Positions 14,077 through 22,737 of a stretch of DNA of 57,521 nt are shown here, piece by piece. The notes beneath the pieces were generated by a model. The model did no database searches and had not been told where the DNA came from. It worked only from the letters and a program-made list of their open reading frames with translations. The DNA lies in NCBI GenBank assembly GCA_016202815.1, contig JACQNZ010000004.1, positions 1 through 57,521 of the forward strand. The letters are read 5' to 3'. The first letter of the stretch is position 1, and every line of letters starts with the position of its first letter. A program made the position numbers and the translations under genes. This DNA comes from Candidatus Aenigmatarchaeota archaeon. GTDB taxonomy: Archaea > Aenigmatarchaeota > Aenigmatarchaeia > JACPZZ01.

Positions 14077-16143
14077 ATGGCGACAGATCCTGTTTGCGGC
14101 ATGCACGTAGATGAAAAGAACGCCGTCTTCAGAAAGGAAAAAAATGGCGAGACGTTTTATTTCTGCAGTGAAAAATGCCTGAAGGAATTTGAACAGCCTG
14201 AGATAGAATATAAGAACTTGAAGCGAATCACGCTGTTCAGCGTCGTGCTGGCCAGCGTAACACTGGTCCTTACGTATTTTCCCGCACTTCCGACTCTTCC
14301 CAATAACGTTTGGCTGTTTATCTTCGCGACGCCTGTCCAGTTCATCGGCGGCTGGAAATTCTATAAAGGAGCATGGGACGCATCAAGGGCCAAAACGGCG
14401 AACATGGACACGCTGATAGCGTTGGGCACATCCGCCGCGTGGCTTTACAGCACCCTGGTAATAATTTTGCCGCAAACCTTCAAAGGTGAGGCGTACTTTG
14501 ACACTTCTGCGGTTATTATCGCATTGATACTTGTCGGCAAGCTGCTCGAAGAAATCGCGAAAGGCAGGGCGTCGGAATCGCTGAGGAAGCTTATGGATCT
14601 GCGGCCGAAGACTGCCGTTGTTATTAAAAACGGAAAGGAAATTGAAATTCCGGTGGATGAGATCGGGGTGGGCGACATGATGCTCGTCAAGCCGGGCCAA
14701 TCCATACCAACAGACGGCGTGATAGTCGAGGGCCATACGGAAATAGACGAATCAATGATAACGGGTGAAAGCTTGCCGGTTTCGAGAAAAGAAAATGACA
14801 AGGTCATAGGATCGACGATAAACAAGTCCGGCCTGCTGAAAATCAGGGCGTTGAACGTCGGCGCAGATACGACATTATCGCAGATAATTTCGCTGGTCGA
14901 AAAGGCCCAGCTTTCGAAGGTTCCGATCCAGAGGCTGGCGGACAAAGTTTCAGCATATTTTGTCCCGGTTGTGATTCTCGTTGCGATCGTTTCTTCGTTC
15001 GTCTGGTATGCGATGACAGCAGACTTCGTGTTTGCGTTGACCGTTTCGATAATGGTGCTCATCATAGCGTGCCCGTGCGCGCTTGGGCTGGCGACGCCTA
15101 CCGCCATACTTGTCGGAACAGGCAAGGCTGCGGAAAACGGAATATTGATCAGAAGCGGAGAAGCGCTGGAAACCGCGCATAAAATAAACACGATTGTGTT
15201 TGACAAAACCGGCACGCTTACAAAGGGAAAGCCTTCTGTTACTGACGTAATAGCCGTTAACGGGGATGAGGAAGAGCTTTTGAGGCTGGCCGCGATCTGC
15301 GAGAAAGGTTCGGAACATCCTCTGGGCGAGGCGATAATCAGGAAAGCTGACGAGCAAAGCATCAAGACCGATTACGCAAAGTCTTATCATACTGTTGCGG
15401 GCAAAGGCATAAAATGCGAATACCTGGGCAAGACCCTGGCTGTAGGGAACGAAGAATTAATGAAGGCCGAAAAAATAAGCGCAACCGAACTCGGAGTGTA
15501 TGTCGAAAAACTGCAGAACGAAGGAAAAACCGCGGTAATGGCGGCCTACAACAACAGGCCGATGGGTGTCATAGGGATCGCGGACACGCTGCAGGAATAT
15601 TCCGTTGAGGCAGTGGGCCTGCTTCGAAAAAAAGGAATAGAATCGATAATGATCACAGGCGACAACGAACGCACAGCCAACGCAATCGCAAAGCAGGCGG
15701 GCATAGAGAAAGTGTTTGCGAAGGTTCTGCCGCATAACAAGGCGGACAAAGTCAAGGAGCTGCAGGCTGAAGGAAAGATAGTTGCGTTTGTCGGCGACGG
15801 TATAAACGACGCCCCTGCGCTGGCGCAGGCCGACGTAGGCATTGCGATCGGCTCAGGCACGGATGTTGCCAAGGAAACCGGCAGCATAATCCTGATTAAG
15901 CACGATTTAAGGGACGTTTTCACGTCGATAGACATCAGCGGCTACACCATAAAAAAAATAAAGCAAAACCTGTTTTGGGCATTCTTTTACAATGTTGCCG
16001 GCATACCGATCGCGGCGGGCCTGCTTTATCCGAATTTCGGGCTGTTGTTAACGCCTATGATAGCTGCGGCGGCCATGGCTTTCAGCTCGTTCTTTGTGGT
16101 TGGCAACTCAGTTTTGATGAAAGGTTACAGGCCCAAGATTTAA
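14077..16143 (+). CDS. copA: CopA-type Cu(I)-exporting P1B ATPase with N-terminal YHS domain
   Basis: 688 residues. An N-terminal YHS domain (residues about 3-43: DPVCGMHVDEKNAVF, FYFCSEKCLKEFE) replaces the usual heavy-metal-associated domain. Core ATPase motifs follow: TGES in the actuator domain, the metal-site CPC at residues 332-334, the phosphorylation site DKTGTLT from Asp376, the SEHPLG nucleotide motif, and GDGINDAPALA. The last helices have the Cu(I) signatures YNVAGIP and MAFSSF. It pumps Cu(I) out of the cytoplasm. A GTG at 14074 immediately precedes the chosen ATG. The promoter spacing suggests a leaderless message. Confidence 0.93.
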   Translation: MATDPVCGMHVDEKNAVFRKEKNGETFYFCSEKCLKEFEQPEIEYKNLKRITLFSVVLASVTLVLTYFPALPTLPNNVWLFIFATPVQFIGGWKFYKGAWDASRAKTANMDTLIALGTSAAWLYSTLVIILPQTFKGEAYFDTSAVIIALILVGKLLEEIAKGRASESLRKLMDLRPKTAVVIKNGKEIEIPVDEIGVGDMMLVKPGQSIPTDGVIVEGHTEIDESMITGESLPVSRKENDKVIGSTINKSGLLKIRALNVGADTTLSQIISLVEKAQLSKVPIQRLADKVSAYFVPVVILVAIVSSFVWYAMTADFVFALTVSIMVLIIACPCALGLATPTAILVGTGKAAENGILIRSGEALETAHKINTIVFDKTGTLTKGKPSVTDVIAVNGDEEELLRLAAICEKGSEHPLGEAIIRKADEQSIKTDYAKSYHTVAGKGIKCEYLGKTLAVGNEELMKAEKISATELGVYVEKLQNEGKTAVMAAYNNRPMGVIGIADTLQEYSVEAVGLLRKKGIESIMITGDNERTANAIAKQAGIEKVFAKVLPHNKADKVKELQAEGKIVAFVGDGINDAPALAQADVGIAIGSGTDVAKETGSIILIKHDLRDVFTSIDISGYTIKKIKQNLFWAFFYNVAGIPIAAGLLYPNFGLLLTPMIAAAAMAFSSFFVVGNSVLMKGYRPKI

Positions 16144-16147
16144 CAAC

Positions 16148-16609
16148 TCAGCATCCGTACCGTTTGGCCCATTGCTCGTTCCTGAATTCGCTTGTTTTGC
16201 AGTAAGAGGCGTAAATTTCCCCGAAGCCGCTGTCCAAAAGCAGTTCGTTGAGGCTTTTACCGTTGCAGTAAACTACCGCGACCAGTCTTCCGTAACTTCC
16301 GGATTTTTGGCCGTCGTCCTCGTCTACTAACGCATGCGAACCAGCCGGGCAGGCCTCGGCTGTGAAGCTTTCAGCCCTTTTGCCCGTTTCTTCACTTTTT
16401 TCAGGGGCGTTAACCAGAGCCAGCCGCACGGTCTTATTTTCTATTACCACAGTGTCGCCATCGATTATCCTGTCTACAGCGCCTTCGAAGCACAGCGCAA
16501 AGCCTTTGCATGCAGGGCCGGTTTTTACAGCGTTTTCATAATACGCCAGAGAAGCTAAGGCCAATAACGCCAACAAGGCGGCGGATTTGGCAATTTTTTC
16601 ACGTTTCAT
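16148..16609 (-). CDS. Secreted staphylococcal-nuclease-like protein
   Basis: 153 residues. An N-terminal signal peptide (residues about 8-24) precedes an SNase/thermonuclease domain. Catalytic elements are visible: RIIDGDTVVIENKTVRLALV with Asp and Arg, NAPE for the catalytic Glu, and GSYGRLVAVVYCNG for the second Arg. Several Cys suggest disulfides outside the cell. It may digest extracellular nucleic acid, a useful nucleotide source for a reduced archaeon (inference). It ends 4 bases from the convergent copA stop. Confidence 0.85.
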   Translation of the reverse strand: MKREKIAKSAALLALLALASLAYYENAVKTGPACKGFALCFEGAVDRIIDGDTVVIENKTVRLALVNAPEKSEETGKRAESFTAEACPAGSHALVDEDDGQKSGSYGRLVAVVYCNGKSLNELLLDSGFGEIYASYCKTSEFRNEQWAKRYGC

Positions 16610-16662
16610 TCAAATAGTTTTCTGGAACAAGCTTATTAAAATCTTAGACCAAGGCAAATCGT

Positions 16663-17355
16663 ATGGAAACGATCGAAGGCGTTGTTACAGATTCTTTTGA
16701 AGAAGTGCCGGATGTGCGAATAGTGAGGATAAAGCCGGCGCGATGGCTGGAGTTCAAGCCCGGTCAGTATTTCCTGATATTGATACCGGGCGGCGAGAGC
16801 GTAAAACCTTATTCCGTTTCGTCACCGCCGTTGAACCGCGAATACCTGGAATTTTGCGTTAAGAGGGTAGGGGGCGGCCGCGCATCGAATTTCATGTTCC
16901 ACACCGGTAAAGGCGACAGATTAACGATGCGGGGACCTATGGGACGCTTCGTGCTTCAGGATAAAATCGAGAACGATATAATTTTTGCCGCTACCGGAAC
17001 AGGCATATCCGCAATAAAACCGATGATACAGGCAGTTTTCGAGCGTGGAACAGGCGAACAAATCTGGCTTTTCTTCGGCGTGCGCACGGAGCGGGACATA
17101 ATTTATAGGAAAGAGTTTGATGCTATCGCGTCGAAAAACAGGAATTTTCATTTTATTCCGTGCCTCAGCAGGCCGTCTGGCAGCTGGAGCGGCGAGCGCG
17201 GCTATGTCCAGGGGGCGATAAAAAAACTGGTCGAAGACGCACGAAATAAAGACGTATACATTTGCGGCCTGGCTGCGATGGTCGAACAGATGAAAGTTAT
17301 AGCAGAGCAGCTGGGCTTTTCGAAGGATAGGATACACTTCGAGAAATACGTCTGA
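16663..17355 (+). CDS. Ferredoxin--NAD(P)+ reductase-like flavoprotein
   Basis: 230 residues with an FAD-binding barrel (KPGQYFLILIPGGESVKPYS, the RxYS-type flavin motif appearing as KPYSVSS) and a Rossmann NAD(P) domain (FAATGTGISAIKPM, IWLFFGVRTERDIIY, VYICGLAAMVEQM). No Fe-S domain is fused. It would pass electrons between NAD(P)H and a ferredoxin; the small ferredoxin at 19172 is a candidate partner. It is a single gene with its own promoter after the divergent nuclease gene. Confidence 0.85.
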   Translation: METIEGVVTDSFEEVPDVRIVRIKPARWLEFKPGQYFLILIPGGESVKPYSVSSPPLNREYLEFCVKRVGGGRASNFMFHTGKGDRLTMRGPMGRFVLQDKIENDIIFAATGTGISAIKPMIQAVFERGTGEQIWLFFGVRTERDIIYRKEFDAIASKNRNFHFIPCLSRPSGSWSGERGYVQGAIKKLVEDARNKDVYICGLAAMVEQMKVIAEQLGFSKDRIHFEKYV

Positions 17356-17481
17356 CCATTTGTCCTTTGTTAGAACAGAAACTATTCACTTTTTCCTGGC
17401 CTTTGCCTTGCCCGTGTTGTGGGCGGCGCATGTGTTGCACATAGTTATCAAATAAAAAATGGTGCGCCATGCTAATAAGCG

Positions 17482-17712
17482 TTATTTCAGCTTCAGGAGT
17501 TTTTTTAGCACAGGAACGTCATAGCCGATGACTATGTTGCCGTCTATGTCCGTAACAGGTATTCCAGTTTGCCCGGATTTGTCGAAAGAGTCCTTGGCCC
17601 ATTTCGGTTCGTCCACATTCCTGTCGTCGAATTTTATCTTGTTGGTATTAAGGAAATCCTTTACCTTGTGACACCACGGACACCATTCCGCACCGTATAC
17701 AATAACTTTCAT
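17482..17712 (-). CDS. Glutaredoxin-like protein
   Basis: 76 residues, complete glutaredoxin/NrdH-type fold: strand MKVIVYG, active site CPWC at residues 11-14, and the TGIPVTDIDGN cis-Pro region. It is a thiol-disulfide carrier of the cytoplasm. It lies in the minus-strand redox group with the peroxiredoxin but is separated from the BtuF-like gene by 39 bases. The 126-base interval beyond it (17356-17481) holds no convincing gene, only an 18-codon CxxC frame. Confidence 0.88.
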   Translation of the reverse strand: MKVIVYGAEWCPWCHKVKDFLNTNKIKFDDRNVDEPKWAKDSFDKSGQTGIPVTDIDGNIVIGYDVPVLKKLLKLK

Positions 17713-17751
17713 GAAAACGCCGATAATTATTTGGTGCCGCAGTTAAATAAC

Positions 17752-18504
17752 TTACTTTGAGCCGGCGATAAGCGTGCTTAATAGTCTTGCAGCATCTGCC
17801 AGCCTCGGGCCCGGCCTGTTGAGCAGCGAGTCGTTGATTACGGCGATATTGCCGTTCTTCACTGCGTTGAGGCGTTGCCAGCCCGCCCTTTGGGATACGA
17901 ATTTTTTGTCCGCTTTTTCCCCGAAACCACACAAGGAAACCACAATAAGGCCGGGATCGAATTCTTCAACCTCTTCCAGAGTCGTTTCGCGGCTTATCTG
18001 CCCACTGGTTATCATACTCTTCCCGCCCGCAATCCCGATTATGTCCGGAACCCAGTTGCCCGAAACAGTCGGCGGCCGGTGCCACTCTTCGCAATAAATT
18101 TTTATGCGCCCGCCGGCCGCGGATTTTTTTACTTCGTCGAGCGAGTTCATAATTTTCCTGACCAGGATTTTGGATTCTTCAATCCTGCCGCAGGCTTTGC
18201 CGATGGTTATGACGCTTTCATAGACTTCGTCCAGGCTTTTCGGGTCCGTGTGCACAACATTGAAGCCCCTGCCGCTCAGCGTTTTTGCGATGTTTCCCTG
18301 CAAAAACGTTGAGGTAAAAATCAGGTCCGGATTAAGATTTTCTATCCTGCTGTAATCAACATCTATCCAGCCGCCTACCCGTACAATGTTCCTGGTTTCC
18401 GCGGGATAATCGCAGAACCTTGTCACGCCTACTATTTGCGGCCCCGCGGCCAAAGAAAACAGTATTTCCGTGCTGCTGGGGGCGAGGGAGACGATGCGCA
18501 TCAT
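17752..18504 (-). CDS. BtuF-like periplasmic-binding-fold protein without signal peptide
   Basis: About 250 residues from ATG 18504 (or 18501). Fold motifs: RIVSLAPSSTEILFSL, VGGWIDVDYSRIENLNPDLI, an EEWHRPPTVSGNWVPD segment, and a VSLCGFG strand. These match the BtuF/FepB helical-backbone substrate-binding family for cobalamin or chelated metals. No signal peptide or lipobox is present and no permease genes are adjacent, so it may act inside the cell or with a distant transporter. The start overlaps the peroxiredoxin stop (ATGATG), indicating translational coupling in the minus-strand operon. Confidence 0.8.
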   Translation of the reverse strand: MMRIVSLAPSSTEILFSLAAGPQIVGVTRFCDYPAETRNIVRVGGWIDVDYSRIENLNPDLIFTSTFLQGNIAKTLSGRGFNVVHTDPKSLDEVYESVITIGKACGRIEESKILVRKIMNSLDEVKKSAAGGRIKIYCEEWHRPPTVSGNWVPDIIGIAGGKSMITSGQISRETTLEEVEEFDPGLIVVSLCGFGEKADKKFVSQRAGWQRLNAVKNGNIAVINDSLLNRPGPRLADAARLLSTLIAGSK

Positions 18505-18965
18505 ACAGATTCCAGGCAATTCAGGACATCTATCGAATGACCTTCAGGGTTGACGTGTAGGAATATTTTTTTTATCATGCCATCCTCGTCGATGATGAAT
18601 GTGGTGCGTTCTACGCCCATGAACTCTTTCCCCATGAAATTCTTCTTTTTCCAGACACCGTACGCTTTTGACACCCCGTTTCCTGCGTCGCTAACAAGGG
18701 AAAAGTTCAGGCCGTGTTTTTTCCTGAATTTTTTGTGCGATTCGACGCTGTCCGGGCTTATGCCGACAACAACCGCCCCTTTCGCGGCCAGTTTTCTGAC
18801 ATCGTCCCTGAACGAGCAAGCTTCCTTTACGCAGCCGGGAGTGTCGTCCTTTGGGTAAAAATACAGAACAACCTTCCTGCCCCTGAATCCGCTTAACGAG
18901 ATTTCCTTTCCGGCGTCGTTTTTAGCGGAAAAATCGGGCGCCCTTTGCCCCTGCTCTAAAGCCAT
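18501..18965 (-). CDS. bcp: Peroxiredoxin, Bcp/PrxQ type
   Basis: 154 residues from ATG 18965 (the frame opens further upstream but overlaps the zinc-ribbon gene). The active site DDTPGCVKEACSFRD carries the peroxidatic Cys and a Cys five residues later, the PrxQ arrangement. The ending ILHVNPEGHS-type segment (IKKIFLHVNPEGHSIDVL) is family-typical. It reduces peroxides using thioredoxin or glutaredoxin equivalents; the glutaredoxin-like protein nearby is a possible donor. Its start codon overlaps the upstream stop (TGATG). Confidence 0.9.
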   Translation of the reverse strand: MALEQGQRAPDFSAKNDAGKEISLSGFRGRKVVLYFYPKDDTPGCVKEACSFRDDVRKLAAKGAVVVGISPDSVESHKKFRKKHGLNFSLVSDAGNGVSKAYGVWKKKNFMGKEFMGVERTTFIIDEDGMIKKIFLHVNPEGHSIDVLNCLESV

Positions 18966-19105
18966 CAAAATCCTAATTCCCTGTAACATTTTACACAAAT
19001 ATGGAATTTTTTAATTTCATTATCTTTTGAAGGGGGGCTAAGTAACAATGCACCGAATTCATCAGGCTCGTTTTTACATTTGTCGCACACAGGCTTTATC
19101 GGCAT
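18965..19105 (-). CDS. 46-residue zinc-ribbon protein
   Basis: Minus-strand frame from ATG 19103-19105. Two knuckles, CDKC near the N-terminus and CVKC near the C-terminus, flank an acidic, helical middle: a compact zinc ribbon. The stop TGA shares one base with the bcp ATG (TGATG), so translation of bcp is probably coupled to it. Function unknown; it may bind RNA or act as a redox-sensitive zinc switch for the peroxiredoxin operon (speculative). Confidence 0.65.
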   Translation of the reverse strand: MPIKPVCDKCKNEPDEFGALLLSPPSKDNEIKKFHICVKCYRELGF

Positions 19106-19171
19106 ATTTTTAACTCAGCAGAATGTTATAAATACTTTCGCGCATCTAATATTCTAAGTTTTGGTGTGTGC

Positions 19172-19432
19172 ATGGCGAAAATTTATAAAATAGAGTACGA
19201 CCGCAACAACTGTATCGGAGCAGGCATATGCGCTGCGCTGAACCCGGAGAACTTCAAAATGAATGACGACACCAAGGCGGACCTGATAGGCGCCACGCTT
19301 AACGAAAAAACCGGGATGTGGGAGAAAGAAATCACAGAAGAAGAGTATGAAAAGATGATGGCGGCTGCAGGAGGGTGTCCGGTTTTGGTTATTCATGTTA
19401 TAGACAAAGAGACCGGCGAAAGGCTCACGTAA
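19172..19432 (+). CDS. Single-cluster ferredoxin, probably [3Fe-4S]
   Basis: 86 residues from ATG 19172 (a GTG at 19166 precedes it). The cluster motif reads CIGAGIC near residue 15, with Ala where a [4Fe-4S] ferredoxin has its second Cys (or Asp), plus a distal CPVLVI. Three Cys fit a [3Fe-4S] cluster. It is an acidic electron carrier of the cytoplasm; the flavoprotein reductase at 16663 and Fe-S assembly genes next door give plausible context. Divergent from the peroxiredoxin operon. Confidence 0.85.
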   Translation: MAKIYKIEYDRNNCIGAGICAALNPENFKMNDDTKADLIGATLNEKTGMWEKEITEEEYEKMMAAAGGCPVLVIHVIDKETGERLT

Positions 19433-19492
19433 ATTTACCGAGAAGGAGTCTGTGAAAGGTTACCGTGCGCTGCGGGAGCTTGTCGCGCGCGG

Positions 19493-19858
19493 TTAGCCGG
19501 CTCTTTCCAGAGCCATCATAAGCGCGTGCCATGAGAGCAGGGCGCATTTCAACCTGGCCGGACTTAATGAAACTCCGAGTGCGCTGAGGAACGACCCTTT
19601 CGAAAGCATTTTAACGTCTTTCACGTTTTTCCCTTTCACGGTGTCCAGCAGAATGTCCGCGGCGGCTTGCGAAATGGCGCAGCCGAACCCGTTGAATTTC
19701 GCGCCGGAAATTTTTCCACCTTCGATTTTCAGATAAATATCCAGTGAATCCCCGCACAATGGATTTGTTTCATGCGCCTCGGCTGCGGTATTTTTAATGG
19801 AACCCTTGTTTACGGGGTCTTTGTACCGTTCCAATATTTCTTCTGCATACATGTCGAG
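19493..19858 (-). CDS. sufU: Fe-S scaffold SufU/IscU-like
   Basis: 121 residues from ATG 19858 (GTG 19870 is an alternative overlapping sufS). Three conserved Cys, at about residues 36 (NPLCGD), 61 (GFGCAISQA) and 106 (RLKCALLSW), are the NifU/IscU N-domain ligands. The Asp after the first Cys is also typical. It accepts sulfur from SufS, either as scaffold or as zinc-dependent sulfur carrier. It is the last gene of the SUF operon. Confidence 0.9.
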   Translation of the reverse strand, partial: LDMYAEEILERYKDPVNKGSIKNTAAEAHETNPLCGDSLDIYLKIEGGKISGAKFNGFGCAISQAAADILLDTVKGKNVKDVKMLSKGSFLSALGVSLSPARLKCALLSWHALMMALERAG

Positions 19859-19862
19859 CATT

Positions 19863-21077
19863 TCAAACACCGAATACCCTTTTCACCTTTTTCAACCCTT
19901 CAACCAGGGCGTCGAAGTCGCTTTTGCCGTTGTACAGATAACCGCTTGCACGGGCCACGGCCCCGACACCCAAACGTTTCATCAGAGGCTGGGCGCACGC
20001 GTGGCCAGAACGGATTGCGACGCCTTCCCTGTCCAGCAGGGACGCAACGTCGTGCGGGTGCACCCCCTTTACGTTAAATGAGATCACGCACCCTCTTTTG
20101 TCCGCGTTTTTGGGCCCGTAAATTTCCACGCCGCCAAGCCTTGAGAATTCGTCCAGCGCATGTTCCGTGAGCTCTGCTTCGTGGCGCCTTATTTTTTCGA
20201 GCCCTATTTTTTCCAGATAATCTATTGCAGCATGAAGGCCTACGGCACCGGCAATGTTTGGCGTGCCCGCCTCGAATTTCCATGGGATTCCGTTGAATGT
20301 TGTGCCTTCCAATGAAACTTCTTTGATCATGTCCCCGCCGTACATGAACGGTTCCATGCTTTCCAAATGTTCCTCTTTTGCATAGAGTATTCCTGTGCCT
20401 GTGGGACCCAGCATCTTGTGGCCTGAAAACGCCATAAAATCGCAGCCTGTATCCTGCACATCCACCTGCATGTGCGGCACCGACTGGGCCGCGTCCAACA
20501 TTACCAGCGATCCGTTGTCGTGCGCCATCCCCGATATTTCTTTCGGGTCGTTTACGGTCCCGAGCACGTTGGAGGCGTGCGTAACGGTTACAAGTTTTGT
20601 TTCCGGCGACAGAATCCTGCCTAAATTTTCCGTGTCCAGAGTGAAATCCTTTTTGATACCCAGAAATTCCAGTTCCATGCCGTGTGAATTTATGAATTGC
20701 CACGGGACTATGTTCGAGTGATGTTCCATAACAGTTGAGATTATCTTGCCGCCTGACGGAGCGATAGGCAAGAAATACGAGTACGCCACAAGGTTAATGG
20801 CCTCCGTTGCGTTCCTTACGAAAATAATTTCTTTCTCGCTGTTTGCGTTGATGAGTTTTGCGACGGCTTTTCTGGCGTTTTCATAGGCCTCTGTAGCTTC
20901 CTCGCCGAGCTTGTGCACACTTCTTGCGACGTTCGCGTTTCGGTTCTCGTAATATTCCTTTACAGCTTCGATAACCTGCACAGGCTTCTGTGAAGTGGCT
21001 GCGGAGTCCAGGTACACTAAATCCTTTCCACTGATTTTTCGTTTGAGCAACGGGAAGTCTTTTTTTGTGTCCAACAA
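19863..21077 (-). CDS. sufS: Cysteine desulfurase SufS
   Basis: 404 residues, class V aminotransferase fold. PLP-binding Lys221 sits in FSGHK, and the catalytic Cys361 lies in RSGHACAQPLM, the group II (SufS) form. It removes sulfur from cysteine as an enzyme persulfide for Fe-S assembly. The start is TTG at 21077 (no upstream ATG in frame before the Rieske stop), with GAGGTT a few bases upstream. It overlaps the GTG alternative of sufU and follows the Rieske gene by 2 bases. Confidence 0.95.
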   Translation of the reverse strand: MLDTKKDFPLLKRKISGKDLVYLDSAATSQKPVQVIEAVKEYYENRNANVARSVHKLGEEATEAYENARKAVAKLINANSEKEIIFVRNATEAINLVAYSYFLPIAPSGGKIISTVMEHHSNIVPWQFINSHGMELEFLGIKKDFTLDTENLGRILSPETKLVTVTHASNVLGTVNDPKEISGMAHDNGSLVMLDAAQSVPHMQVDVQDTGCDFMAFSGHKMLGPTGTGILYAKEEHLESMEPFMYGGDMIKEVSLEGTTFNGIPWKFEAGTPNIAGAVGLHAAIDYLEKIGLEKIRRHEAELTEHALDEFSRLGGVEIYGPKNADKRGCVISFNVKGVHPHDVASLLDREGVAIRSGHACAQPLMKRLGVGAVARASGYLYNGKSDFDALVEGLKKVKRVFGV

Positions 21078-21079
21078 GA

Positions 21080-21388
21080 TTACAACCTCAGGAATATCTT
21101 TCCGTTCCGGGTTACGACGTCGTATGTTTTCAGGCTTTCCGTGGCAGGGGGGTTTACGGGCTTTCCGTCAGAAAGATTGAACGATGAGAGGTGCAGGGGA
21201 CAGGTTACGCAACCATCGTTAACGAAGCCGTCTGCCAGGTCAGCCTCGGCGTGAGTGCACATCCTGTCCAGCGCAAAGATGCTGCCGGAACTTTTCACTA
21301 GCATTACCAGCCTGTCCCCTACGTCAAACGCTTTGATGCCGCCTTCGTTAAGGTCGCTCGTTTTGCAGATTTCCACAAGGGCTGTCAT
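21080..21388 (-). CDS. Rieske [2Fe-2S] ferredoxin (NirD-like)
   Basis: 102 residues from ATG 21388. Cluster ligands are CTH (Cys44, His46) and CPLH (Cys63, His66), as in NirD and small Rieske ferredoxins. The frame is open upstream to 21505 but that part is inside sufD and is not family-like. Rieske genes are known inside SUF operons; the protein probably supplies electrons during cluster assembly. It sits 5 bases after sufD and 2 bases before sufS. Confidence 0.9.
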   Translation of the reverse strand: MTALVEICKTSDLNEGGIKAFDVGDRLVMLVKSSGSIFALDRMCTHAEADLADGFVNDGCVTCPLHLSSFNLSDGKPVNPPATESLKTYDVVTRNGKIFLRL

Positions 21389-21393
21389 GACGA

Positions 21394-22737
21394 TTACCTG
21401 TATTTGTAGTGGCCGCCGAACATGTCCTGCCGCTGAACCTGTTCGGCGTCCTCTGAGAGCGATAATAAAATCCCGTGGGGCATAACCACCTTTTCTCCCG
21501 TCCATTTTAAATCCACGATCGCCCTCGTCGTTTCCCGCATGCGGCCGGGCGATATCGCCTGTATCAAAGGCTCGAAGAAGCCGCGGACAAGCATCTTCTT
21601 TGCGTCGCTTTCGCTGAGGCCCCTTGTCATCAAATAGAACATCTGGTCTTCACCGACCTGGGCTACGGAAGCGGAATGCGTGGCCTTGACGTCCTTGTTC
21701 CTTATTTCCAGGCTTGGGATGGCGTCGGCTTTTGCGTCCTTTCCGAGAAGCATTGCGTGTTCGGCCAGGTAAGAGTTCGAGTTTTTCGCGCCTTTGCCGA
21801 TGTCTATCGCGCCTTTCATCACAGCACTCGCCGAGCCTTTCATTACACCCTTTGCCACGGTTTTGCCGGTAGTAGATTCGCCTATGTGCACGAGGCTGGA
21901 CATTGTGTCAAATCTTTGAGTTTCGTTTGCAAAGATCATCTCGTTGTCTGTTGCGGCGGAACCGTCCCCCTTCAGCACGCTGTCCACCTGGGATTTTGTG
22001 AATTTGCCGCCGAACATGGCAATGTTCCATGCTATATGGCTGTCAGCCTCACAAAAGGATTTTTTGATATCCACATTTGTCACGCCGCTTCCCAGGTTCT
22101 GGAGCCCGCCAAAATCGACACGTGCGCCTTCCCCGAGAAATACGCTGGTGAAATTGGTGAATAACGACGGCTGGTTGCGCCCGTTTAACGAAAAATTTTC
22201 TTCCATGAATACGAGGCTGCTCAGGGAATCGGCGATGATTATGCTGCGCGAAGATGCGTTCGTCCCGTTCTCCAGATACAGGCTTCTGAGCGGGTTCGCC
22301 ACTTCCAAACCTTCCGGCACATAAAGGAACGTGCCATTCCCGAAGAATGCGGAGTTGAAGGCCTCCAGCTTGCTCTGGTTTTCCGAATCCGATAAGAGAT
22401 GTTTTTTCACCAACTCCGGATATTTTTCCACGGCAGTCAACATATCGGTGAATATTACCCCGGATTTTTGCAGCTCTTGGCCCGGCGATGACAGGAAAAC
22501 TTCATCACCGCCCCGAACCAGGGCCGCGCCTTCATAACCTTTGAACCGTTCCGGAATGTTTTCCCGTTTTTTTTCCGGCCGCCCGAATTTTTCCAGGTCC
22601 AATGCACCAGCGTCGGCGTATTTAGCAAACAGTCTGGACTGCTCCAGCGGGAGCGTTTTGAAGTTTTCGAAAGATTTTTTCCTGAAACTTTTCAGCCAGC
22701 CGGCTTCGCCGGAAGATTCTAAAACAGGGCCGTCCAT
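21394..22737 (-). CDS. sufD: Fe-S assembly protein SufD
   Basis: 447 residues. The C-terminal SufB/SufD core is clear: a beta-helix with repeated VKGVMKGSASAVMKGAIDIG-type strands (residues about 290-320), KDVKATHSASVAQVGEDQM, and DAKKMLVRGFFEPLI near the end. The N-terminal helical domain starts with LPLEQSRLFAKYADAGALDL. SufD pairs with SufB and SufC to build clusters. The ATG shares one base with the sufB stop (TAATG). No intein is present here, in contrast to sufB. Confidence 0.92.
   Translation of the reverse strand: MDGPVLESSGEAGWLKSFRKKSFENFKTLPLEQSRLFAKYADAGALDLEKFGRPEKKRENIPERFKGYEGAALVRGGDEVFLSSPGQELQKSGVIFTDMLTAVEKYPELVKKHLLSDSENQSKLEAFNSAFFGNGTFLYVPEGLEVANPLRSLYLENGTNASSRSIIIADSLSSLVFMEENFSLNGRNQPSLFTNFTSVFLGEGARVDFGGLQNLGSGVTNVDIKKSFCEADSHIAWNIAMFGGKFTKSQVDSVLKGDGSAATDNEMIFANETQRFDTMSSLVHIGESTTGKTVAKGVMKGSASAVMKGAIDIGKGAKNSNSYLAEHAMLLGKDAKADAIPSLEIRNKDVKATHSASVAQVGEDQMFYLMTRGLSESDAKKMLVRGFFEPLIQAISPGRMRETTRAIVDLKWTGEKVVMPHGILLSLSEDAEQVQRQDMFGGHYKYR

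Noticed and set aside
14445-15365. 306-codon frame antisense to copA
   Set aside because: Shadow of the strongly supported ATPase frame; composition artefact.
17380-17440. 18-codon minus-strand CxxC peptide (MCNTCAAHNTGKAKARKK)
   Set aside because: Too short and without homologue evidence to call a gene.
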